From the NCBI GenBank assembly GCA_039621445.1, contig CP154955.1:34259236-34323235 (forward strand): 64,000 nucleotides of DNA. The letters run 5' to 3'. Of this stretch, positions 56,201 to 63,999 are shown in pieces. The translations under genes were made by a program, and so were the position numbers. Below the pieces are notes generated by a model. The model was given only the letters and a program-made list of their open reading frames with translations. It did no database searches and was not told the origin of the DNA. Each line of letters opens with the position of its first letter. Positions within the stretch are counted from its first letter, which is position 1. The stretch comes from Euglena gracilis. Its lineage: Eukaryota > Euglenida > Euglenophyceae > Euglenales.

Positions 56201-59046
56201 CTGTTAGTGTCGGTCGATTTTTGTATGACAACACCAAAAAAAAAACACTTCGAAAAAACACCTTAAAAAGCCTGAAAGTTTTGGAAAAAAGCCTTCGAAC
56301 CAATTATCTGGGCCACGACGCCTGTCTTGAATTTCTGCTGATTTAGACGGAATTCAGGCTGAAATTGTTTTGGTGCGTCGATTTCCAAGAGCTAAACATG
56401 CGCCTGAATGGAAATCGACTGACCTAAACAGATTCTGATGTCTTGGAAATCGACCAAACTTTTTTGGCTTCATTCTTATGAACGACGTTTTTGTTCCATT
56501 TTGGGCATCTTTTGCAATATGTAAACCCCACCCCCCACTCCAGGAAGAAAAATGGTTTGCTGGAACGTGGTCAACATGTCCTACCTTTCCCAGCCATGTC
56601 AGATTTCCCCAAACATAAACTAACCCAACCCTCATTGAAACAGTGGCTGAAGAAGCAACTGTTGAGGTCCAATGCAGCAATGGCTGCGGCCCTTGCCTTG
56701 CTGTCCCAATTGACAGACAATCCACAGGGGGCCTACTGTTCGGAGGGGGACACTATTCGGAACGTTGGTCGAAAAACAAGGGGGGTGGCTTCGGGGGCAG
56801 GGCAAAAATAGTTGGTGAAAAAGCCAGGTGGAGGGTGGGGGGTTGACCCCCCCCTTCATGGTGGGTGGGGGGTCGACACAATTAGCAAAAACTGTCTCAA
56901 AAAAAATGCCAACTTTGACACATGAAAAATGGGCAAGATTTGAAAGCCAAAAATAACCATTTTCACATCTTTTCCCCACAAATCTCGAGGGGGGTCTTAT
57001 TTTTGGGTTCTTTTTGCCGAAAATCAGCATAATCCACAGAAAATCAGCAGGATCGTGGGGGGGGGGGGCACATTTGGGTCCTCCCTGCTGCCCACCCTCC
57101 CCCTGGTGTGCCGGTGTGGCCTGGTTGTGGATAACACCAATGCCTCCAAGCAGTGCCATATACACCGCCATGTTCACCTCCGTCACGGTGTCCATAGGAG
57201 AGCTCACAAATGGGGTGTTCAGCCGGATCTTTTTTGTAAATGAGCTGCTGAGCGCGACAACTTCAATTTCAGGATGAATCCGGAGGGAAATGGGCTATTC
57301 TTTCTGCTCCGGCAACAAAACCAGAAACTTTTGGGGTTTTCTCTTGCCACATTCAATGAAAAATGCACAGAAAATAGCTGGAAAAAGTCGCTGCGCGTTG
57401 GCAAAAACGGGTCAATTGGGGGGGAAAGGATAAAAGTTCCCAAAGGTGGCCAAGATTTTTGGCCCTTGGGGTGAAAGTGCGGGTCGTTCTTCCTTTCCCT
57501 CTGTCTGCAGCCACCTCCTTGTGCACACGGCAGGGCCAGATGTATGCTTCACCTTCAAAAACCCCCACACCTCAATGACCCCCAGGACAGAGACTCTGCT
57601 GTTTTTGGAGGGAGGCACTCAAAAGGGGGCCGCTGGTTCTGGAGGTTAGGCCGACCTAGGTCGGGCCGACCTGTGCGTCGGCCCGACCATGGGGGGTCGG
57701 CACGCCGTGGCGAGGGGTCTGGCTGGGGGAGGGGGAGGGGTTTTTGGCGTGGCGAGGGGGTCCTGGAGGGGGGGGGGGGCGCGTGGGTCTGCCAAGAAAA
57801 TTTTCTTTGGTGGGCCTGACATGGCGTGGCGAGGGGGTCTGAAAAGGGGGGGGAGGGGGGGTAAAATGGCGGTCGGTGAGGGGGGGGGGGGGCTGACCCC
57901 CCCATGGTCGGCCAAACCATGCTGTTATCGATCGACCTCTGGAGGTCGACAGAAATGGCAACTGTACCGCATTTCCCCCCCTTTTTTCAAAGGACTTTTA
58001 ACAATAGGTCAGGGGGACGCGGGGAGGTCGCGGGGGGGACGCGGGGGGGGGGGGAAGTGTGGCCCAACTGACGGATACATTTTCTTTGGCGTCACCCAAA
58101 TTTGTATGTAATTTTCCTTTGGTCAACCAAAAACATGGGCCCGGCCAAAATCCGGGATGCGGGGGGGGGGGGACGCGGGGGGAACACCCCCCACGTTTCT
58201 GAACAGCCGGCTGCAGTCCTCAATTTTTTTCACGAAAAGAGGGACTTGTTCGCTATCCAACTGCCACTGAAATTTTTCTAATTCGGTTAATGAAGGAGTA
58301 CCCCCACCCGATAATTGACCCCACCATAATTGAGAAAATGCCCCCCATAATTGAGAATGACCGCATGGTAATTGAGACCCCCCCCATAATTCAGGGACCC
58401 CCATAATTGACCCCCCATAATTGAGAAAAGGTGGGTCTGGTGGAATTGTTTCATTCTTAATTCTGGGGGGGGGGAGGTGGTGGGGTTCGGGTTAGTGTTA
58501 GGGTTAGGGCCACTGAAATTCGGTTAATGAAGGAGCAGGGTTGGGGTTAGGTTAGGGTCAGGGTTAGGGTCAGGGTCAGGGTTAGGTTAGGGTTAGGGCC
58601 TTGCAACAAGGGGATTTTGTCATTGGACCCCACCAGATTTGGCCGTTTTCAACTTTTTTTTTGAATTTGGGCGTTTTTTTGACGTTTTCAGGGATTTTTT
58701 GAGCCTTCTTGTTTCCGTCTGTTCGCAGAAAAAATCTTGATTTCTGAATGTCAATTTGGAAAAAGAAGGTTCTGTTCCTAATGTCTTGACACACATTTCG
58801 ACAGCTTGGCCTTTGAGGGAGGGCAAATGTGGGACTTCTGTCTAATGAAATGAGTTGGGATGAATCCTGCACAGGAGAGAAGTCAATGTAACCAGGGAGC
58901 AATAGGAAATCGTTGTAAGTCAAACCCTCTCCTCGGGTCATCAATTGGTCCAAAGTGAGTCCATCATCAGCGTCAATTTGAGCTTGAGAACCATCCATTT
59001 CAGCAAGGCGGGCAAAAGAACACTGCATAAAATGATTGACAGACAT
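47145..59046 (-). CDS. IMPDH: IMP dehydrogenase, complete 11-exon gene
   Basis: Oxidises IMP to XMP with NAD+, the rate-limiting step of guanine nucleotide synthesis. The spliced coding sequence is 1,599 nt (532 codons), close to the usual length of about 515. The N-terminal barrel part holds [20 protein letters not shown] and [10 protein letters not shown]. The CBS (Bateman) pair spans residues 110-235. Then come DSSQGNS, GNVVT, the loop [12 protein letters not shown] with catalytic Cys340, [10 protein letters not shown], the flap YRGMGS with RYF (Arg440-Tyr441), and the end [15 protein letters not shown]. Exons 59046-58873, 57264-57127, 55316-54973, 53174-53027, 50864-50812, 49185-49146, 49080-48912, 48816-48678, 48579-48401, 47983-47916, 47291-47145. 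Introns 4, 7 and 9 are GT-AG; the other seven are nonconventional. The C-terminus SGPGAS has no SKL-type glycosome signal, unlike kinetoplastid forms. Confidence 0.97.
47292..47915 (-). other. IMPDH intron 10, nonconventional with swapped ends
   Basis: 624 nt. The 5' end is AGCCTGGCA and the 3' end TGCCAGATGGT, so CTG sits at +4..+6 and CAG at -8..-6, the reverse of the usual polarity but still complementary. Splicing here joins DLGQ to [10 protein letters not shown], matching family spacing exactly. GT-AG alternatives add about 25 residues. It contains a C-run/AATAA element with inverted ends (47,397-47,594). Confidence 0.8.
47916..47983 (-). CDS. IMPDH: IMPDH exon 10
   Basis: [20 protein letters not shown] then GQ. 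Follows the GT-AG acceptor catcttcag. Confidence 0.92.
47984..48400 (-). other. IMPDH intron 9, conventional GT-AG
   Basis: 417 nt, donor gtatct, acceptor catcttcag. A/T-rich; no element recognised. Confidence 0.88.
48401..48579 (-). CDS. IMPDH: IMPDH exon 9 (flap)
   Basis: [20 protein letters not shown], then GMGSIEAM and [20 protein letters not shown]. Carries the catalytic flap with Arg-Tyr and the VAQGVSG loop. Confidence 0.95.
48580..48677 (-). other. IMPDH intron 8, short nonconventional
   Basis: 98 nt, AAGCAGGGTTG at the 5' end and CAGCCCTGTTCTT at the 3' end. CAGGG pairs with CCCTG. The join reads MLAGTSEAPG in frame. Confidence 0.9.
48678..48816 (-). CDS. IMPDH: IMPDH exon 8
   Basis: [20 protein letters not shown], then [20 protein letters not shown] and SMLAG. 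Holds the phosphate-binding DGG and GASxVMMGS motifs. Confidence 0.95.
48817..48911 (-). other. IMPDH intron 7, short conventional GT-AG
   Basis: 95 nt, donor gtatag, acceptor ttctccacag. Confidence 0.9.
48912..49080 (-). CDS. IMPDH: IMPDH exon 7 (catalytic Cys)
   Basis: [20 protein letters not shown], then [20 protein letters not shown] and CGRPQGTA. Contains the catalytic Cys340. Confidence 0.96.
49081..49145 (-). other. IMPDH intron 6, 65-nt nonconventional
   Basis: AAGCAGCCC at the 5' end, GGCTGAGTCC at the 3' end. CAGCC pairs with GGCTG. The join gives [15 protein letters not shown], which matches the family length. It is the shortest and cleanest example here. Confidence 0.92.
49146..49185 (-). 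CDS. IMPDH: IMPDH exon 6 (40 nt)
   Basis: [13 protein letters not shown] after the completed Gln of DSSQ. Confidence 0.9.
49186..50811 (-). other. IMPDH intron 5, nonconventional with ACA...TGT ends
   Basis: 1,626 nt. The ends AGCACATTTC and GAATATGTACTCA have ACA at +4..+6 and TGT at -8..-6. The join is DSSQGNSSF. The shared CAAG leaves a few bases of boundary ambiguity. It carries a CAGGC-type MITE (49629-50042). Confidence 0.78.
49629..50042. mobile_element. CAGGC-type MITE, copy 2
   Basis: Ends CAGGCTTTTGCTTAAGG and its complement, flanked by GTCCGAAG and GCCCGAAG (8 bp, one mismatch). Inverted relative to the copy at 14,679. Nested in IMPDH intron 5. Confidence 0.85.
50812..50864 (-). 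CDS. IMPDH: IMPDH exon 5 (53 nt)
   Basis: [17 protein letters not shown] plus a split Gln codon. Acceptor gttttgcag. Confidence 0.93.
50865..53026 (-). other. IMPDH intron 4, conventional GT-AG
   Basis: 2,162 nt, donor gtattc, acceptor ttgttttgcag. Contains a C-run/CTAATAAGTGC element with inverted ends (about 51,668-52,056; flanks AAGTACAA and AAGTACTT) and G/C-run palindromes. No other gene seen. Confidence 0.88.
53027..53174 (-). CDS. IMPDH: IMPDH exon 4 (second CBS part)
   Basis: [20 protein letters not shown], then [20 protein letters not shown] and GTRLDDRER. Confidence 0.95.
53175..54972 (-). other. IMPDH intron 3, nonconventional
   Basis: 1,798 nt. CCCCAGCCTT at the 5' end, AAGGCTGCTGCC at the 3' end; CAGCCTT pairs with AAGGCTG over 7 bp. 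The join gives [14 protein letters not shown]. The interior is A/T-rich without a gene; CGACTGGCCAGTTGCC (53,793) recurs in intron 5. Confidence 0.9.
54973..55316 (-). CDS. IMPDH: IMPDH exon 3 (CBS domain)
   Basis: [60 protein letters not shown] and [20 protein letters not shown]. Confidence 0.96.
55317..57126 (-). other. IMPDH intron 2, nonconventional, transposon-like ends
   Basis: 1,810 nt. Outer sequence TCCACAAC-CAGGCC at the 5' end and GGCCTG-TCACACAAC at the 3' end. The inner ends form an inverted repeat; the outer 8 bp are a direct repeat if one extra A is ignored. The join gives [12 protein letters not shown], matching the family. The interior contains C/G runs and A/T-rich sequence but no frame with a known domain. 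Confidence 0.88.
57127..57264 (-). CDS. IMPDH: IMPDH exon 2
   Basis: [20 protein letters not shown], then [20 protein letters not shown] and GIGVIH. The end is ambiguous by a few bases because of the direct repeat. Confidence 0.95.
57265..58872 (-). other. IMPDH intron 1, nonconventional
   Basis: 1,608 nt. GTGCAGGAT at the 5' end and ATCCTGAAATT at the 3' end; CAGGAT pairs with ATCCTG. The join reads [18 protein letters not shown], equal in length to the human enzyme. Contains a telomere-like repeat block and many CCCATAATTGA words. Confidence 0.88.
58488..58600 (+). repeat. Interstitial telomere-like repeat (TTAGGG)
   Basis: About ten GTTAGGG/GTCAGGG/GGTTAG variants inside IMPDH intron 1. 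The host sequence GCCACTGAAATT...CGGTTAATGAAGGAG occurs both at 58263-58298 and within the block at 58509-58535. Confidence 0.85.
58873..59046 (-). CDS. IMPDH: IMPDH exon 1 and start
   Basis: [20 protein letters not shown], then [20 protein letters not shown] and [15 protein letters not shown] at 59046 is the first in frame after an acceptor-like site; Met17 is a possible alternative start. Confidence 0.93.
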
Positions 59047-59065
59047 AATTGAACCAGGGTTGCCT
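59047..59065 (-). promoter_or_regulatory. Candidate spliced-leader acceptor of IMPDH
   Basis: The minus strand reads gtcaaattgcag directly before a 17-nt leader and the ATG. Leader trans-splicing is the rule in euglenids; an upstream coding exon is not excluded. Confidence 0.45.
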
Positions 59066-59438
59066 GCAATTTGACAATAGTTGGGTCATCTCTGGTCGAG
59101 CCTCCAATCAAAGTTCGGTGGGAGCTGTCACGACATTTGGGGGTGTGGGACACGGGGGAGACGGGGACACACCAAGAAACGCGCGATTTTTTATGCCGGA
59201 AAATGATGGCATTTGCAGTTCATTGTCGGAGACTTGCCAGACATTTCAATCAAGGTGTCGGTATTTTGCGCCTCTTGTTGGTAAACACCTGAGTTTTGCT
59301 CACACTACCTTCGCGAACCTGTGCGCGCCCCTGGTGCCAAATGACGAAAGTTTTTTTGCGCCTCTGTTGCCACTTGAGGGGAAAGGTTCGAGTCCAGTGA
59401 CCTTGGTGAAGAAGAAATTTTGAGAGAACCAAAAGGTC

Positions 59439-59519
59439 GCAGGCGGCAGGATTCGAACCTGCGCGTGAAGATCACAGTTGATTTCGAGTCAACCCCCGTA
59501 ACCACTTGGGTACGCCTGC
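59439..59519 (-). tRNA. tRNA-Ser (anticodon CGA)
   Basis: 81 nt. The 7-bp acceptor stem is GCAGGCG/CGCCTGC. Anticodon arm TTGACTCGAAATCAA with CGA, long variable arm with GTGA/TCAC stem (class II), T arm GCAGGTTCGAATCCTGC. A TTTT stretch shortly after the 3' end fits a pol III terminator. Reads UCG serine codons. No intron; CCA is not encoded. Confidence 0.95.
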
Positions 59520-59705
59520 TGATGTTTGCAATGGATAGTTTCAAAATTAAAATTTATTAAAAGAAATTTAATAAATAAACTGGTTCACATCTTTGGCGTC
59601 CACAACGGGATCTGCACAGCAAGCTCGAGCACCAGGGCATTAAAAAAGGAAAGTATGAATGCACTTCTGAATCAGGATTTACCCAACATTCATTCATTCA
59701 CGCTT

Positions 59706-60755
59706 TGAAAACTGATGTTTCTCTTTCCCAAAGGACTCTGCACCAGGCCCTCTGGCCGACCACCTACGTGGCATGCTGGCCGACTCACCAGGTTCCAGAG
59801 CCCTGGATCATTTCATTTGCAGTGCCGGACCTTTTGGAGCCCTGGATCATTTCATTTGCAACTTTTTATCAAAAGGAGTGCACCCAGCAATTGCTCCCAT
59901 CTTGTCCTCGTCCTCTGCACCCTCACTCCACTGCGCAAACCCTGCCCTTCTCCACAACAAAAACAACCTCAACACGGCCCTTTGGGGGAAGGAACACGGC
60001 ACCTTTCCTTTGATGAAGTTTGCGCCGCTTGGTGGGCAAGGTTCTTATGCATCACCCCATTATCACCCACTCCCTCAAAGACCTTTCACCAACCCTGTGG
60101 GCATTCGGAATGCATGAAGCCTCACCGCCATGGCACTACAACAAATGACAACGAACTCACTGCCAAAAAGGAGGACGTTGGGGTTGTTGCAAATTGACCT
60201 CAACAATGCATTTATTTGTTTTGTGGGGGATAATATCCTGACGTCGGCCATAGGTGCTCAGCAGGGTGACCCATGTAAACCCGCACTGTTTGCTTGGGGG
60301 CTACAAAACGTACTTGAGGACTAAATGCCTCACCTCTCAGGATCCTCCTTCAATTGCACAACGCTCTTGGCACCCTCATTCGCGAAGCGGCCAAACGGGG
60401 ACTATCTGTAAACTTGGAGAAATGCAACTTGTGGGGTCAGCTTTCACCATTGGAAATAGTACACAACACCCGAAAGGGATCCCGCGGCCACCCCTTGCAC
60501 CTAGTTCCCACTGTCCCATTTATCAAAGACTGTGAAGGTTCTTGGCGTGCCTTTGTGTCATCCAGATGGGGATGGCTTTGCCGCGCAGGTGTGGAGAAAG
60601 CGTGTTGATGGTGTAGTCAAAACGTGCCAATTCTTAGCCAAATTCCCTCAAGCGCATTTACAATTCATCATCCTCTGTTATTGTCTCACATCTGGAAAGG
60701 TCAATGATTTGCTCCAAGGCTGGATTAGGTTGTTGGTGAAGAATGGAGATTGAAG
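59706..60755 (+). pseudogene. LINE reverse transcriptase fragment
   Basis: In order: LHNKNNLNTALWGKEHG, GLLQIDLNNAFICF (motif A, about 60,184-60,220), AQQGDPCKPALFAWGLQNVL (60,256-60,315), GLSVNLEKCNLWG, then KVLGVPLCHPDGDGFAAQVW and FPQAHLQFIILCYCL (thumb and connection). This is the non-LTR (LINE-type) RT order. The YxDD motif between LQNVL and GLSVN is missing, as if deleted, and frames shift at least three times. Confidence 0.8.
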
Positions 60756-62861
60756 TTGAAGTGAAGTGAAGTTGAAGTTTTAGAACTTCTTCACCACTGA
60801 CAGGGGGGTTCCGCGGGACCCCCCCCCCCCGGTGACTGGGCTCCATTAGGGGAGGTTACTGAATTTACCCTACATGTCCGTAAGATGGGTACCCTGGTAC
60901 CCCCCTAATTGGCCCCCCCCAAAAATTAGGGTGACATTTCGGGGGGGTCACATTATCTGTGTAAATCTTCCCTCGCTGGCCCTTGGTTGCGAGCCAACCA
61001 GACCGGCCAAGTTCGGGGGGGGGGGTCCGGGGTCTGGACTAACAAAATTTTGTTGGAGAGCCCAAGCACCGGGGGGGGGGGGTCCCACAGGACCCCCTGT
61101 GTGCACTGTGGCTGTTTTTTTGGTGCCTTTTATCCCTTCTTCTGGCCTGGCGCTGTTGTTCGCCTCTGGCTCATTTTGTCTGTGTATGTGGAGGTGGCCC
61201 ACAGGACCCCCCCTGTCGGGGTCCGAACTTAACCAGACAAGGGGGGATTAGGATTAGGATTAGAAGCGCCCCACTTCACTGCAGTGCCCAACGTCGACAG
61301 GGCCCCTATGGCCCTGCCTCCAAGGGCCTACCCAGGGCCCGGATGCCGCTCTGTGAGGAGCGTGGTGTCGTAGGTTGATCTGCGGGCGTGGCGGGAGTTG
61401 TCTGGCACTGGATGCCAGGCAGTGTCATCGGGGATGGCACCTGTCGGAAAGGAGATGAGACGGAGCTATCTTGGCAACCACTGGAGAGAGGTGGGATGAT
61501 GGAGGAACAATAGGGGTGCGGTCTATTGAGGAATCACGGACGATGGGGCAGACAAGGGGGGCCTTGGGACCCGAACTTGACTGCCTAACCCCGAATTGTC
61601 CCCCCTAATTGTTGCCGGGGGAGATTAGGCACGGCGGGGGGGTTGAGGGGTGGGGGCAAGCGGCTGCGCGGGCGGCCGCGTGGGGGGAGGGGGGGGAGGG
61701 GGGTCCGAGGGCGGCCGCGCGGGTGGCGCGGCCTATTTTCGGGTCCAAAAATGGTCATTTTTGGCCATTTTCGGGCCATTTTTGCTCAAAAAATGCTTTT
61801 TTCTTGGGCATCTTAGGCACCCCACCCGGGAGCTAGGCGCGCCGTTCGTCCGGGACCCCCCCCCCCCACGCGGCCGCTCGCCCCCCCCCCTCGACCCCCC
61901 CTCCCCCCACCATGGTCAAAATGCTCCTGGGGGGTGCAATATGGGGGGGGGTGCCCCCCGCGAGCCCCCCCGCGAGGGTTTCCGCATCCCAGTAGGAGTA
62001 GGAGCCAAAAAAATGGAACCTAATTAGGAATTGGCACCCAAATTACGAATCAAAATTGCCAAAATGTGTGATGAATTCCTAATTGGATCCATTTTTGAAC
62101 CCAAAAGTTCTAAAAATAGTTACATATGACGTTGTATGTGAGGTCACACGGGTCACATGTGACTCGTCAAAACTGCCACGTTCCCCGCGCGACCCCCCCC
62201 CCCGCGACCTCGCCCGCGACCCATACCCCCATGGTTCGATTTTGTGCCAAATCTCCCATTTTCTTTAATTTTGGAGGCGGATGGTCCGCCTGAAATCGCA
62301 TCTGAATTGGCCTGTCTTTTTGGCAAATACGAACTTCTCTTCCCAAAAACCAGTCCTCGGTGCACCTTCGGATGTACAGCGTCACCCCAATCAATTCCCC
62401 CCCCCCCTTGGGCAGCCAAAATTCCAAAAATTTGAGGGGGGGAAATATTCAGCTGTTTTTTGGACTGGTTGTGGATTTTGAACTCTTTTCGGGGCATTGC
62501 CTTTGATTTCCACTGTCCCACAGACATGTCTATCATTGATGTTGATGCCCCCACCATTGGGGAGAGAAATGCCCACTCAATGGGGCTGAACTTCACAACA
62601 AGTTATGGCCTTCGCGCCTAGGCGTTGATGGAGTAGAGAATGAGTTCCAACTCTTCGTGTCTGTCACCACAACCGGCATTCCAAATTTTTCTGGGGGGGG
62701 GGTTATTCGGGGGGGGGGGGGGAAGATCGGGGTGACGCTGTAGCCTTTTTGTTTGTGTTTGCTTCCATGGAGAGGAAAAGATTGAAGTTGAACAAATGTT
62801 GAACAGATGTTGAAGTTAAAGTGAGGTTGAAGTTTAACTTCTTCTTCTAATTTCTTTCCAG
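60756..62861. other. Intergenic stretch, no gene seen
   Basis: G/C-run palindromes (60,805-61,100), GATTAGGATTAG at 61,245, a more balanced block at 61,260-61,560 without clear frames, then C/G-rich palindromes and A/T-rich filler. GATTGAAGTTGAA-rich stretches at 60,750 and 62,780 are similar to each other. Confidence 0.45.
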
Positions 62862-62958
62862 CCCTGTTTGCTCCCAGCCTCCTCCTTGTCGATGGGTCAT
62901 CCCGAATGCGCAGCCGGCCTACTGGGAGCATATTGTACTCCACAACCCCATTGGAGAT
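62862..62958 (+). CDS. Candidate exon of the right-end plus-strand gene
   Basis: Acceptor tttctttccag; reads RWVIPNAQPAYWEHIVLHNP then IGD before a stop. The donor is not resolved: the intron that follows would hold the GGTGAAGTTCACC palindromes and may be nonconventional. Confidence 0.3.
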
Positions 62959-62989
62959 TAGGTAGTACGGGGGGGGGGGCTGCAGACCC

Positions 62990-63330
62990 CCCCCCAGTGA
63001 ACTTCACCAGTGAACGTTCACCGGGGGGGGGTGCTTTCGGCGGTGAAGTTCACCGGTGAACTTCACCGTTTTGATGGTTGGGGGTGAAATTTTGATGGGT
63101 GAAATTTTGCTCCTTTCCTCTCAAAATGGTCATTTTGAGGTTGATGGTTCATGGAATTTTATCGAAATCTCCGAAAACTTGCCCAAAATGTCATTTTAGG
63201 CCATTTTTTTGGCCAAAAAAGTGCTCTTGTGATGAACTTCACCGGTGAAGTTCACCGTTGGGGTTGGCAGAGGGGGGGAGGGGGTCCGGGACCCCCTGGT
63301 GAACTTTCAAACGGTGAACTTCACCTAGGG
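62990..63330. repeat. Cluster of GGTGAAGTTCACC palindromes
   Basis: At least seven copies of (A/G)GTGAA(C/G)TTCACC arranged in pairs at about 62,998, 63,045, 63,233 and 63,300, with G/C runs between them. The outer pairs are in inverted order, as in a MITE with subterminal repeats. Confidence 0.65.
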
Positions 63331-63406
63331 GGGAGGGGAGGGTGGGTCTGTGACCCCAAAAGTTACCGCGTGATCTCCATCCACTTGGAGGGCTTGGGTA
63401 TTTCAG

Positions 63407-63540
63407 ATCCCAGCCCTGTTCATTTGCCAGCCCGCATTACCAGAATTGTTGATTACATCAGAAGGGGTCCTGAAATTTTGGGCATCCCACCAGCCTTCCA
63501 ACAGGCCCCAATGGATGCTCTTGCCTCCCTCCAAGAAGCT
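63407..63540 (+). CDS. Right-end plus-strand gene, internal exon
   Basis: Acceptor ggtatttcag, donor gtgacg. Reads PSPVHLPARITRIVDYIRRG, then PEILGIPPAFQQAPMDALAS and LQEA. It joins the next exon in phase 0 over an 86-nt GT-AG intron. Family not recognised. The frame may extend leftwards to 63,362 (YRVISIHLEGLG). Confidence 0.5.
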
Positions 63541-63626
63541 GTGACGCTTTTGGGATCCAGATTGATTTCCTTATTCCAGTACGCATTCTCTTTGAATGCC
63601 AACTTCATTCCAGGTGGAATTTGCAG

Positions 63627-63788
63627 TTTTTTCAAGATCACGACACCCAGGTCAAAGAGGATTTGGAGGAAATATTCGACGAACCAGAAAACAAACTGTT
63701 TTTCCATGAAGAACAACCCATGGTGGGAGCATGCTGCCTTCCCAATGGAGTTCTTTACGGTTGTTGTGTTACGGTGATTCACTTGTGA
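63627..63788 (+). CDS. Right-end plus-strand gene, last exon
   Basis: Acceptor gaatttgcag. Reads FFQDHDTQVKEDLEEIFDEP, then ENKLFFHEEQPMVGACCLPN and GVLYGCCVTVIHL, TGA. An acidic stretch precedes a Cys-rich end. Unrecognised. Frames on the opposite strand are less protein-like. Confidence 0.5.
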   Translation, partial: FFQDHDTQVKEDLEEIFDEPENKLFFHEEQPMVGACCLPNGVLYGCCVTVIHL

Positions 63789-63999
63789 TCGTCACTCCAG
63801 CTTTTGCCGCATTTCCTTCACCATCCGCGGGGTCAAGAATCTTCCCTGCAAATTTAGAGAAATACAGTTGAAATGAATGCAAAAACCAAAAACCCGTCGG
63901 GGGTTCTTTCCACGTTGGCGTTTGGTCCCAGTTGACCATAACGTAGTTTTCCCCTGGAATGCGTTGGACGTGGATACCATATTTTCGGAACCGATCCAA
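63772..63999 (-). CDS. Right-end minus-strand gene, 3' part (partial)
   Basis: Minus strand LDRFRKYGIHVQRIPGENYV, then MVNWDQTPTWKEPPT, a possible GT-AG intron (63893-63846, acceptor aaatttgcag) and GKILDPADGEGNAAKAGVTI to a stop near 63,769. A second frame through the same splice sites ends RFLTPRMVKEMRQKLE at 63,792. I cannot choose with certainty. Either way the gene converges on the plus-strand gene with almost no spacer. Confidence 0.35.

Noticed and set aside
58488-58600. Telomere-like repeat considered as a chromosome end
   Set aside because: The IMPDH gene continues on both sides.
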